Assembly: GCA_016223165.1 (NCBI GenBank)
Contig: JACRPO010000005.1
Coordinates: forward strand, 248,001 to 312,000
Direction of reading: 5' to 3'
Source of the DNA: Burkholderiales bacterium
GTDB lineage: Bacteria; Pseudomonadota; Gammaproteobacteria; Burkholderiales; Burkholderiaceae_C
Length of the DNA stretch: 64,000 bases
The notes under the pieces were generated by a model. It worked only from the letters and a program-made list of their open reading frames with translations. It made no database searches and was not told the origin of the DNA. Position 1 is the first letter of the stretch; every line of letters begins with the position of its first letter. This document shows positions 8,751 to 16,811 of the stretch, piece by piece. Both the position numbers and the translations under genes were made by a program.

Positions 8751-8775
8751 CCCTCTCCCGCGCTGCGGCAGAGGG
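8751..8775. repeat. REP-like hairpin before acyl-CoA dehydrogenase gene
   Basis: CCCTCTCCCGC and GCGGCAGAGGG form an 11-bp stem with one mismatch and a GCT loop. The preceding CCCTCACCCCAA together with this stem resembles a widespread proteobacterial intergenic repeat, from memory. It lies 19 bp before the dehydrogenase start, in the etfA-acyl-CoA dehydrogenase gap. Confidence 0.6.
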
Positions 8776-8794
8776 AGCCCTGCAGGAGACAGCG

Positions 8795-10627
8795 ATGACC
8801 TACCGCGCCCCCGTGAAGGACATGCTCTTCGTGATGAAGGAGCTGGCCGGCATCGATGCCGTCGCGCAACTGCCCGGCCACGAGGAGGCCGGCTACGACA
8901 CCGCGGCCGCGGTGCTCGAGGAGTGCGCGCGTTTCACCGGCGATGTGCTGGCGCCGTTGAACCGCGAGGGCGACATCTCCCCGAGCTCGTTCCGCGACGG
9001 CCGGGTGAGCACGACGCCCGGCTTCAAGGAGGCGTTCAGCCAGTTCGTCGCGGGCGGCTGGCAGGGCCTGCAGCACCCGGCCGAGTTCGGCGGCCAGGGC
9101 CTGCCCAAGCTCATCCACAGCGCCTGCGCCGAGATGGTGAACAGCGCCAACCTGAGCTTCGCGCTCTGTCCGCTGCTCACCGACGGTGCCATCGAGGCGC
9201 TGCTCACCGCCGGCACCGATGCGCAGAAGGCCGCCTACATCCCGAAGATGATCGACGGCACCTGGACCGGCTCGATGAACCTCACCGAGTCGCAGGCGGG
9301 CAGCGACCTGAGCCTCGTGCGCACGCGCGCCGAGCCGCATCCCGGCGGCAGCTACAGGCTCTTCGGCACGAAGATCTTCATCACCTATGGCGAGCACGAC
9401 ATGGCCGAGAACATCGTCCATCTCGTGCTGGCGCGCGTGGCGGGTGCGCCGGAAGGCGTGAAAGGGATCAGCCTCTTCATCTGCCCGAAGGTGCTGGCCA
9501 AGGCCGACGGCAGTCCGGGCGAGCGCAACGACGTGCACTGCGTCAGCATCGAGCACAAGCTGGGCATCAAGGCGAGCCCTACGGCGGTGCTGCAGTACGG
9601 CGACGGCATCACCAAGCCCGGCGGCGCGGCCGGCGCGGTGGGCTATCTCATCGGTGCCGAGAACCGCGGCCTCGAATACATGTTCATCATGATGAACGCG
9701 GCCCGCTTCGGCGTCGGCATCCAGGGCATCGCGACGGCCGAGCGCGCCTACCAGAAGGCGGTGGCCTACGCCCGCGAGCGCGTGCAGAGCCGCCCGGTGG
9801 ATGGCAGCCTGAACAAGGCCGCGCCCATCATCCACCACCCCGACGTGCGCCGCATGCTGATGACGATGCGCGCGCACACCGAGGCCTGCCGCGCCATGGC
9901 CTACGTGGCCGCTGCCGCCTACGACGCCGCGCATGCGCATGCCGACGCCGAGGTCCGCAAGCAGAACCACGCCTTCTACGAGTTCATGGTGCCGCTCGTG
10001 AAGGGCCTCGCCACCGAGATGAGCCTGGAGGTGGCGAGCGTGGGCGTGCAGGTGCACGGCGGCATGGGCTTCATCGAGGAGACCGGGGCGGCGCAATACC
10101 TGCGCGACGCCAGGATCCTCACCATCTACGAGGGCACGACGGCGATCCAGGCCAACGACTTCGTGGGCCGCAAGACGGCGCGCGACGGCGGCGCCACGGC
10201 GCGCGCGGTGGCCGCGCAGATCGAGGCCACGGTCGCCGATCTCCAGGCGAGCGGCAGCGCCGATGCCAAGGCCGTGGCGAAGCGCCTGGGCGCCGGCCGC
10301 CGCGCGCTGCTGGACGCCGTGGACTTCGTGGTTGCCGGTAGTGGTGGCAGCGGCAAGGAGAGCAAGGGCGACCCGAACGCGGTGTTCGCGGGCAGCGTGC
10401 CCTACCTCATGCTCGCCGGTACCGTGGTCGCCGGCTGGCAGATGGCGCGCGCGCTGCTCGTCGCCGAGAAGCGGCTCGCCGCCGGCGACGATGCCGAGTT
10501 CATGAAGGCGAAGATCACCACCGCGCGCTTCTTCGCCGACCACATCCTCGTCAAGGCCCCGGCGCTGCGCGACAGCATCGTCGAGGGCGCCGAGCCCGTG
10601 ACGGCCCTGGCCCTGGAGGCGTTCTAG
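8795..10627 (+). CDS. Acyl-CoA dehydrogenase with extra C-terminal domain
   Basis: The 610-residue FAD enzyme catalyses alpha-beta desaturation of an acyl-CoA, passing electrons to ETF. It has a short N-terminal segment (MTYRAPVKDMLFVMKELAG) typical of the roughly 600-residue subfamily, then N-terminal helical, middle beta (MNLTESQAGSDLSLVRT near residue 160) and C-terminal helical domains. Further C-terminal helices follow past residue 460. ILTIYEGTTAIQ near residue 443-454 holds the likely catalytic glutamate. VGVQVHGGMGFIEE near 415 is the usual FAD-contact motif. GGAGA precedes the ATG. Placement after etfBA supports a role in fatty-acid or related acyl-CoA oxidation; chain-length preference cannot be read. 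Confidence 0.93.
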   Translation: MTYRAPVKDMLFVMKELAGIDAVAQLPGHEEAGYDTAAAVLEECARFTGDVLAPLNREGDISPSSFRDGRVSTTPGFKEAFSQFVAGGWQGLQHPAEFGGQGLPKLIHSACAEMVNSANLSFALCPLLTDGAIEALLTAGTDAQKAAYIPKMIDGTWTGSMNLTESQAGSDLSLVRTRAEPHPGGSYRLFGTKIFITYGEHDMAENIVHLVLARVAGAPEGVKGISLFICPKVLAKADGSPGERNDVHCVSIEHKLGIKASPTAVLQYGDGITKPGGAAGAVGYLIGAENRGLEYMFIMMNAARFGVGIQGIATAERAYQKAVAYARERVQSRPVDGSLNKAAPIIHHPDVRRMLMTMRAHTEACRAMAYVAAAAYDAAHAHADAEVRKQNHAFYEFMVPLVKGLATEMSLEVASVGVQVHGGMGFIEETGAAQYLRDARILTIYEGTTAIQANDFVGRKTARDGGATARAVAAQIEATVADLQASGSADAKAVAKRLGAGRRALLDAVDFVVAGSGGSGKESKGDPNAVFAGSVPYLMLAGTVVAGWQMARALLVAEKRLAAGDDAEFMKAKITTARFFADHILVKAPALRDSIVEGAEPVTALALEAF

Positions 10628-10753
10628 GCGGTCTTGGCCTCTTGGCCTCTTGGCCTTTGGACCATCCCGGCCTCCCCGGCCTCCCCGAGCCTCCTTGGCC
10701 TACGCGGCGCCCGAGGCTCACTCGCCCTTCCGTCCCACCCTGGAGTCCTTCCG
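10628..10753 (+). repeat. Short direct repeats in the acyl-CoA dehydrogenase-nitronate monooxygenase gap
   Basis: The 126-bp gap begins with three runs of TTGGCCTCT-like 8-9-mers (10634-10660), then two CGGCCTCCC units and another CCTTGGCCT. No promoter is clear. The units have no internal dyad symmetry. The repeats look like simple-sequence expansion; the gap ends with GGAG before the next gene. Confidence 0.6.
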
Positions 10754-11755
10754 ATGCCTTTGCCCCGCGTGCTGCAGCAGGTGCCGTTCCCCGTGTTCGG
10801 TGCACCGCTGTTCATCGTCAGCAACCCCAAGCTCGTGCTGGCCCAGTGCACGGCGGGCATCGTGGGCTCGATGCCGGCGCTCAATGCGCGGCCGGCGTCG
10901 CAGCTCGACGATTGGCTGGCCGAGATCACCGAGGGCCTGGCCGCCTGGAACAAGGCGCACCCGGACCGGCCCGCCGCCCCGTACGCGATCAACCAGATCG
11001 TGCACCGCACGAACGACCGCCTCGAGCACGACATGCAGGTGTGCGCGAAGTACCGGGTGCCCATCGTCATCACCAGCCTGGGTGCGCGCACCGACATCAA
11101 CGAGGCGGTGCACGCCTGGGGCGGCATCGTCATGCACGACGTCATCAACAACACCTTCGCGAAGAAGGCGATCGAGAAGGGCGCCGACGGCCTCATCCCG
11201 GTGGCCGCCGGCGCAGGCGGCCACGCCGGCGTGAAGAGCCCGTTTGCGCTCGTCGCCGAGATCCGCGAATGGTTCAACGGGCCGATCGCGCTTTCCGGGG
11301 CCATCGCCACCGGCGGCGGCGTGCTCGCCGCGCAGGCGATGGGCGCCGACTTCGCCTACATCGGCAGCGCCTTCGTCGCCACCGAGGAGGCGCGCGCCTC
11401 CGAGGCCTACAAGCAGTGCATCGTCGACAGCACGAGCGACGACATCGTCTACTCGAGCCTCTTTACCGGCGTGCACGGCAACTACCTCAAGGCGAGCATC
11501 CGCGCGGCCGGCATGGACCCCGACCACCTGCCCGAGAGCGACCCGAGCAAGATGAATTTCGGCGGCGGCGAGGGTTCCAAGAAAGCCTGGAAGGACATCT
11601 GGGGCTGCGGCCAGGGCATCGGCGCGGTGAAGGCCGTGCTGCCGGCAGGCGAACTCGTCGCGCGCCTGAAGCGCGAGTACGCTGCGGCGCGTGCGCGGCT
11701 GCTCGCCCCGGGTGCCGTTCAGGCCGGTGCCGAACCGGTGGCCGCAACCGTTTGA
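10754..11755 (+). CDS. Nitronate monooxygenase (2-nitropropane dioxygenase family)
   Basis: The 333-residue FMN-dependent TIM barrel oxidises alkyl nitronates or related compounds. It opens with VLQQVPFPVFGAPLFIVSNP. The motif AAGAGGHAG carries His157, the candidate catalytic base, and is followed by ALSGAIATGGGVLAAQAMGA and YIGSAFVATEEA, the FMN-phosphate site. The ATG at 10754 has GGAG 8 nt upstream; the open frame upstream to 10634 is simple repeat. It follows the acyl-CoA dehydrogenase on the same strand. Proteins of this family are often mis-annotated enoyl reductases or have an undefined detoxification role, so the physiological substrate is uncertain. Confidence 0.88.
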   Translation: MPLPRVLQQVPFPVFGAPLFIVSNPKLVLAQCTAGIVGSMPALNARPASQLDDWLAEITEGLAAWNKAHPDRPAAPYAINQIVHRTNDRLEHDMQVCAKYRVPIVITSLGARTDINEAVHAWGGIVMHDVINNTFAKKAIEKGADGLIPVAAGAGGHAGVKSPFALVAEIREWFNGPIALSGAIATGGGVLAAQAMGADFAYIGSAFVATEEARASEAYKQCIVDSTSDDIVYSSLFTGVHGNYLKASIRAAGMDPDHLPESDPSKMNFGGGEGSKKAWKDIWGCGQGIGAVKAVLPAGELVARLKREYAAARARLLAPGAVQAGAEPVAATV

Positions 11756-11776
11756 GCTTGAAGGAGTGCAGTCGAA

Positions 11777-12028
11777 ATGAGAGCGAGGCAGGCACTATCG
11801 ATCGCCGCCGTCTTCGCGGCCGGGTTGGCCGGCTGCACTTCGGTGGGCATCGGCATCGGCCTGCCGATCGGGCGCATGGGCGGCGTCTCGGTCGGCGGCA
11901 CGATCCCGATCCCGCCGCGCGAGCCCGCGGCCTCGGCGCCGGGCACGCCGGCCTCGGGGCCCGGTGCGCCTGGCGCGGCGGCGTCATCGCCAGCCTCGGT
12001 TCCGGCATCCGCGCCGGCGGGCAGGTAG
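11777..12028 (+). CDS. Small putative lipoprotein
   Basis: The 83-residue protein has a signal peptide (MRARQALSIAAVFAAGLAGC) ending in a lipobox LAGC with Cys20. A Gly-rich stretch SVGIGIGLPIG follows, then a Pro/Ala/Ser-rich, probably disordered tail. It should be lipid-anchored in the envelope. AAGGAG precedes the ATG. Its stop codon directly abuts the GTG start of the amidohydrolase, so the two are translated together. Function is unknown; I recognise no domain. Confidence 0.75.
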   Translation: MRARQALSIAAVFAAGLAGCTSVGIGIGLPIGRMGGVSVGGTIPIPPREPAASAPGTPASGPGAPGAAASSPASVPASAPAGR

Positions 12029-13294
12029 GTGGCCGCGGCGACCGCGGGCGTTCGCACGATCATTCGTGACGCGCGCCTGTTCGACAGCGAGCATGCGCGC
12101 TTCGTGCCCGGCACGACCGTGGTGGTCGAGGGCGAACGCATCGCCGAGGTGACGCAGGAGAAGCGCGAGGCACCCGGCGCCACCGTCATCGACGCCGGTG
12201 GCCGCTCGCTGCTGCCCGGCCTCATCGACGCGCACGTGCACGTCGTCGCGGCCTCGCACGATCTCGTCGGCCTGGCGATGCAGCCGGCTTCGCTGGTCGG
12301 CGCCGAGGCGAGCCGCATCATGCGCGAGATGCTGCACCGCGGCTTCACCACCGTGCGCGACGCCGCTGGCGCCGACGCCGGCCTGCAGGAGGCGCAACAG
12401 CGCGGCCTGTACGAGGGCCCGCGCCTCTTCGTCGCCGGCTTCCCCATCAGCCAGACCGGTGGCCATGCCGACATGCGGCCGCGTGGCGTGCGCGGGCGCG
12501 GGTCGCGCGAGTTCTTCTGCGCCTGCGCCGGCATCGGCCTCGTCGGCGCCATCGCCGACGGCGTGGGCGAAGTGCGCCGCGCCGTGCGCGAGCAGGTGCG
12601 CACCGGCGCCAACCAGATCAAGATCATGGCCGGCGGCGGCATCAGCAGCCCGAGCGATCCGCTCGAGGGCACGCAGTTCTCGCTCGAGGAACTGCGCGCC
12701 GCCGTCGAGGAGGCCGAGGCGGCCAACCTCTACGCGATGGCGCACGCGTATTCGCCACGTGCGGTGACGCGCGCCGTCGAGGCCGGCGTGCGCAGCATCG
12801 AGCACGGCAACCTCATCGACGAGGCGACGGCGCGTGTCATGAAGCGCCACGGCGCCTACCTCGTGCCGACGCTGTCGACCTACGCCGCGCTGGCCGACGA
12901 GGGCGGGCGGCTCGGCTGGTCGGCCTCGATGCTGGACAAGCTCGGGCAGGTCAAGGGCCGCGGCCTCGACGCAGTGCGCTTCGCCCGCGCCGAAGGCGTG
13001 CCGGTGGTCTTCGGCACCGACCTGCTCGGCCACATGCATGCGCGCCAGAACGGCGAGTTCCGCATCCGCAGCGAGGTGCAGCCGCCGCTCGAGATCCTGC
13101 AAGGCGCCACCTGGACGGCGGCGCAGCTGATGCGCCAGGAAGCGCACATCGGCCGCGTCGCCCGCGGCGCCTTCGCCGACCTTCTGCTCGTGGACGGCGA
13201 CCCCGAGCGCGACCTCGGCATGCTGGCCGAGCCCGGGCGCGGGGTCCGCTGGCTGATGCAAGGCGGTCGCACGGTCATCGATCGCCTCGCCTGA
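12029..13294 (+). CDS. Metal-dependent amidohydrolase (imidazolonepropionase-like)
   Basis: The 421-residue cytoplasmic hydrolase has a small N-terminal beta domain and a TIM barrel. The metal-binding LIDAHVHVV gives His69 and His71. IKIMAGGGISSP near residue 195 probably holds the bridging lysine (IKIMA). AHAYSPRAVTRAVEAGVRSIEHGN supplies two further histidines, and FGTDLLG near 330 the catalytic aspartate. The family includes prolidase-like and Xaa-Pro/organophosphate hydrolases; the substrate is not evident. Start is GTG at 12029, immediately after the lipoprotein stop. It converges on the amidase gene, with 22 bp between the stops. Confidence 0.87.
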   Translation: MAAATAGVRTIIRDARLFDSEHARFVPGTTVVVEGERIAEVTQEKREAPGATVIDAGGRSLLPGLIDAHVHVVAASHDLVGLAMQPASLVGAEASRIMREMLHRGFTTVRDAAGADAGLQEAQQRGLYEGPRLFVAGFPISQTGGHADMRPRGVRGRGSREFFCACAGIGLVGAIADGVGEVRRAVREQVRTGANQIKIMAGGGISSPSDPLEGTQFSLEELRAAVEEAEAANLYAMAHAYSPRAVTRAVEAGVRSIEHGNLIDEATARVMKRHGAYLVPTLSTYAALADEGGRLGWSASMLDKLGQVKGRGLDAVRFARAEGVPVVFGTDLLGHMHARQNGEFRIRSEVQPPLEILQGATWTAAQLMRQEAHIGRVARGAFADLLLVDGDPERDLGMLAEPGRGVRWLMQGGRTVIDRLA

Positions 13295-13316
13295 CGCACC
13301 GACACGCTGAGGTGGC

Positions 13317-14897
13317 TCAGTGGCCAGGCACCGGATCGATCGGTGTCGCCAGCGCGAACTGCCGTTCGATCACCTCGGCGGCGTCCAGGCACAGCTCATC
13401 GCTGAAGCGCGCCCCGGTCAGCAGCACACCGACCGGCAGCCCGGTGGCGGCGTCGCGGCCGGCGCTCACGCAGGCCGAGGGCAGGCCGAGCAGGTTGGCG
13501 GGCACCACCGGTCGCATCATCTCGATCGTCGCGCCGGTGCTCGCGGGTGAGGCGACGTCGAAGCCGAGCTCGAACGGCAGCTGCGTCCAGGTCGGCGAGA
13601 GCACGAGCGGCGTCTGGGCCAGGAACAACGCCCAGGCGCGCGCGATGCCGTCGCGTTGCACCATCAGCTCCGACAGCGCCGTGGCGCTGCCGAAGGGCGG
13701 TACGACCTGGGTCACGGTGTCGAGGAAGCGGCGCGCGTCGTTGCCCATCAACGGCAACAGCTTGGGCAGCACGAGGCCGAAGTCGCCGACGAGCAGGCGT
13801 GCCCACGCAGCGACCGCCTCTTCGTAGCGCGGCGGCACGACTTCGACCACCTCGTAGCCCGCGGCGGCCAGCGTGGCGGCGCTGCGACGCACGATGGCGG
13901 CAATCGCCGGGTCGGTGCGTCCGCCGGGCGGCTCGGCGACGACGGCCACGCGCACGGGCCGCTTGCGTGCCGGCGCGGCGGGCGCATCGAGCGACCAGGG
14001 GTCGCGCGGGTGGGCGCCCGAGAGCACCTGCAGGGCGGCGCGCACATCGGCCACGCGGCGGGCCATCGGGCCCTGCACGTTCATCAGCTGCACGGCGAGC
14101 AGGCGGTCTTCGGTAGGCACGACGCCGGCATCGGGCACGCGACCGAACGAGGGGCGGATGGAGGCGATGCCGCAGGCGCTGGCCGGATTGCGCAGCGACC
14201 CGCCGAGGTCGTTGCCGAGCCCGATCGCGCACATGCCGGTGGCCAGCGCCACCGCTTCGCCGCCGCTCGAGCCGCCGCAGGTGCGTGCCGCATTCCACGG
14301 GTTGCGCGTCAGGCCGTGCAGGCTGCTGTCGGTGTGCACGCGCAGCGCCATGTCGGGCATGTTGCTGCGGCCGATCGCGATCGCCCCGGCGGCACGCATG
14401 CGCTCCACCACCGGCGCGTCGACCGGCACGACGGCGCGCGCGAGCGGCACCACGCCCCAGGTGCTGGGCTGCCCGGCCATGTCGATGTTGGTCTTCACGG
14501 TGAAGGGCACGCCATGCAGCGGGCCGAGCGGCTGGCCGCTCGCCACGCGCGCATCGGCCGCGCGTGCCGCGGCACGGGCCTCGTCGTGCAGCACGTGCAC
14601 GAGGGCATTGAGCACCGGGTTCAACTCGGCGATGCGCGTCAGGTGCGCATCGATGACCTCGACGCAGCTCACTTCCCTGGCGGCGATCTGCCGTGCCAGT
14701 TGCTGGGCGGGGAGTTTGTACAAGGCATTCATGTGGGTCTCCTTCGGCGCTGCGGCTGGCGGCGCCTGGGTTGCGGGCTTGGGGGAGGCGGTGGCACCGC
14801 GTTGCGCCTGCGCCGCCGCCGGTGCCGCTGCGATCGCGGCGCCGCCGGCGGCGCACAGGCATCGCAGCGCATCGCGTCGCGTCGGCCATCGGTTCAT
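13317..14897 (-). CDS. Amidase (amidase-signature family) with Tat-type signal
   Basis: The 526-residue protein has an N-terminal twin-arginine-like segment (MNRWPTRRDALRCLC then an Ala-rich core ending AAAQA), suggesting export. A Pro/Ala spacer precedes the amidase-signature domain. The Ser-cisSer-Lys triad is visible: Lys in VPFTVKTNIDMAG, then the signature GGSSGGEAVALATG with both serines. The family hydrolyses carboxamides to acid and ammonia. GGAG precedes the ATG at 14897; a second ATG 27 nt upstream lacks an SD. It is the last gene of a leftward run downstream of the HD/LuxR protein and the ABC binding protein. Neighbours hint at uptake or catabolism of an amide or peptide. Confidence 0.87.
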   Translation of the reverse strand: MNRWPTRRDALRCLCAAGGAAIAAAPAAAQAQRGATASPKPATQAPPAAAPKETHMNALYKLPAQQLARQIAAREVSCVEVIDAHLTRIAELNPVLNALVHVLHDEARAAARAADARVASGQPLGPLHGVPFTVKTNIDMAGQPSTWGVVPLARAVVPVDAPVVERMRAAGAIAIGRSNMPDMALRVHTDSSLHGLTRNPWNAARTCGGSSGGEAVALATGMCAIGLGNDLGGSLRNPASACGIASIRPSFGRVPDAGVVPTEDRLLAVQLMNVQGPMARRVADVRAALQVLSGAHPRDPWSLDAPAAPARKRPVRVAVVAEPPGGRTDPAIAAIVRRSAATLAAAGYEVVEVVPPRYEEAVAAWARLLVGDFGLVLPKLLPLMGNDARRFLDTVTQVVPPFGSATALSELMVQRDGIARAWALFLAQTPLVLSPTWTQLPFELGFDVASPASTGATIEMMRPVVPANLLGLPSACVSAGRDAATGLPVGVLLTGARFSDELCLDAAEVIERQFALATPIDPVPGH

Positions 14898-14971
14898 GTC
14901 GATCTCCTCGTGAGTGGCGAGCAAGCCCTTGGGGTGGGCTCGAGAGTCACTCTAGGAATCGGGCTTGCCCC

Positions 14972-14990
14972 GGGCATCGGGCGAATGCCC
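14972..14990. promoter_or_regulatory. Dyad upstream of amidase gene
   Basis: GGGCAT-N7-ATGCCC lies 75 bp upstream of the amidase start, in the 210-bp gap after the LuxR-type regulator gene. The size suits a dimeric HTH protein. The site is GC-rich and could be chance. Confidence 0.3.
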
Positions 14991-15025
14991 TATCGGGGGT
15001 CGGCCTGCGGGTCGCGGTCGGAGCT

Positions 15026-15103
15026 CGGCCGGTTGGCTGATTGGCCGCCGAATGCCCTGCAGATCGGCCGGTTGGAGGACAGGCCGAATGCGCTCGCGTC
15101 GAA
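15026..15103. repeat. 39-bp imperfect tandem duplication
   Basis: TCGGCCGGTTGG occurs at 15026 and 15065, followed in both units by a GGCCG...AATGC segment. This gives two diverged 39-bp units between the HD/LuxR gene and the amidase. A third GAATGCGC lies at its end. No gene is seen in it. Confidence 0.6.
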
Positions 15104-15107
15104 TGCG

Positions 15108-16700
15108 CTAGCGACGGTCTGCCCGCGCCGCGAGCAGGCCGTGCTCCATCGCGAACATCGTCGCGCCGGCGCGCGTGTGCACGCCCGCCTTGCGGTACGC
15201 CGATTGCACCTGGTGGCCCACCGTCTTCGGCGAGATGCCCAGGCGCCGCGCGATCTCCTTGTTCGTGCGGCCCTGGGCCAATTCGACGAGCACTTCGCAC
15301 TCGCGCTCACTGAGGCCGGCCGGCGCAGGCCCGGCCGGTGCCGCGGTCTTCAGCCGCCCACCCAGCACGGCGAGTGCCGCGGCGCAAGCGTCGGGGTCGA
15401 GGTGGCCGGCGCCCACCTCATCGGCGACGATGCGCTCGATGGCCGCCAGCTCATGCGCACGACGGTGCGGGCGTTCCTCGCCGAGCGCGGCAATGACATC
15501 GGCGGCGGCAAGCACGCGCGCCGCGATGGGCAAGGCGGCGCCATCGAGCGCGCGCGCATAGCCGCTGCCGTCGATGCGCTCGTGCGCTGCCGCGGCCAGC
15601 TCGGCCAACGGCGCCAGCGACGGTGCGCGGCGCAGGATCTGACCGGTGTAGACGCTGTGCAGCCGCACGTGGTCGAGGTCGCGCTGCGACAGCGCGCACT
15701 GCTGGTCCCAGACATGCGTGGAGATGCCGACGCGGCCGATGTCGTGCACGAGCGCGGCGCAGCGAAGCAGTGCCTGCGCCGACGCGTCCAGGCCGAGCTG
15801 GCGCGCCGCGTCGACCGCGAGGTCGGCGACGCGGCGCGTGTGTCCGAGCAACCAGCGCGACTGGATGTCGGCATAGTCGGCCAGCACCGTCAAGGCACGT
15901 TCGAGTGCCGGGGTGTCGAGCTGGTCGTGCGGCGGCGGTTCGAACTCGAGCAGTTCCTCCCAGCGCCCGGGCAGCTCGTCGAGCAGCGCCTGTCCCTGCC
16001 TCAGCACGAGCGCCGCGAGCGCGGGGTCGTACTGCGTGCCGCTGCGCTCGTGCACGATGCGCGCCGCTTCGCCCCAGCCGGCGCGGCGGTGATGCAGCAG
16101 CAGGTCCTGCACGAGCACGACGACGCGCACGGCGGGCAGGATGGCATCGCCGGCAACGGCTGGCACGCCGCGGCCGTCCCAGCGCGCGTAGAGCTGGCCG
16201 AGGCCGGTGACGAAGCGCTCGTCGAAGCCGAGGCGCCGGCCCAGGCGCTGCGCCACTTCGCAATGGCCGGGAAAGATCTCGCGCCCGAACTCGGGTGCGC
16301 GCCCGAGACCCTGCAGCACCGCCAGTGCAACCGCGGCGGCGGAATCGGCGGCGTGCGTGGCGCGGATGCGTTGCACGAGGGCCGCGATGACGCGCGGCGC
16401 TGCCGCCGCATCGAGCGGCGCCATGGCGCGCCGCAGCTCGATCACGTCGCCGGCGATGGCGGCGATCTCGCCGGTGTCGGCATTGCAGCCGATGAACCGC
16501 AGCAGGGACTGGTAGTAGACGTTGCGCAGTTCGCTGCCGGCCAGGCCCCAGGCACGGGCGACGCGCATGGCGACGGCGCAGCTTCGCAGCGCCTGGTCGG
16601 CGTCCTGCCCCATCGCCAGTTCGCAGGCGGCGGCGAGGCAGGCCATCAACTCGGCGAACCTCGGCCGCAGCGCCGGCGCGGGGGTGCGAGCAGGGGTCAT
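15108..16700 (-). CDS. Tandem HD-GYP-like phosphohydrolase with C-terminal LuxR HTH
   Basis: The 530-residue protein has three parts. Residues about 90-235 are a degenerate HD-GYP copy that keeps RWDGRGVP and SGTQYDPALAALV but lacks an HD pair. Residues about 285-455 are a second copy with LVHDIGRVGI near 317, LHSVYTG and AAHERIDGSGYARAL; GYP reads GYA and the first His of HHE is Ala. Residues about 468-530 are a LuxR/GerE helix-turn-helix (LSERECEVLVELAQGRTNKE, SPKTVGHQVQSAYRKAG). HD-GYP proteins hydrolyse cyclic di-GMP; with these substitutions activity is uncertain and it could be a sensor. No receiver domain is present. It lies between the ABC binding protein and the amidase on the same strand and may regulate them. 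Confidence 0.82.
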   Translation of the reverse strand: MTPARTPAPALRPRFAELMACLAAACELAMGQDADQALRSCAVAMRVARAWGLAGSELRNVYYQSLLRFIGCNADTGEIAAIAGDVIELRRAMAPLDAAAAPRVIAALVQRIRATHAADSAAAVALAVLQGLGRAPEFGREIFPGHCEVAQRLGRRLGFDERFVTGLGQLYARWDGRGVPAVAGDAILPAVRVVVLVQDLLLHHRRAGWGEAARIVHERSGTQYDPALAALVLRQGQALLDELPGRWEELLEFEPPPHDQLDTPALERALTVLADYADIQSRWLLGHTRRVADLAVDAARQLGLDASAQALLRCAALVHDIGRVGISTHVWDQQCALSQRDLDHVRLHSVYTGQILRRAPSLAPLAELAAAAHERIDGSGYARALDGAALPIAARVLAAADVIAALGEERPHRRAHELAAIERIVADEVGAGHLDPDACAAALAVLGGRLKTAAPAGPAPAGLSERECEVLVELAQGRTNKEIARRLGISPKTVGHQVQSAYRKAGVHTRAGATMFAMEHGLLAARADRR

Positions 16701-16811
16701 GGTCGCGCTCGGCGTGCCGTCAGAGTCGTTGCCGCCCTTCGTGCCGTTCGCGCTCTTCGCCCTCTTCGCCCTCTTCGCAGCAACGGCGCCCCGCGTCGAG
16801 GCGCCGCGCTG

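Noticed and set aside
12050..12070. GCACGATCATTCG resembling the palindrome at 6750
   Set aside because: It lies in the amidohydrolase coding sequence, matches less well and is explained by codons for an IIRDAR segment.
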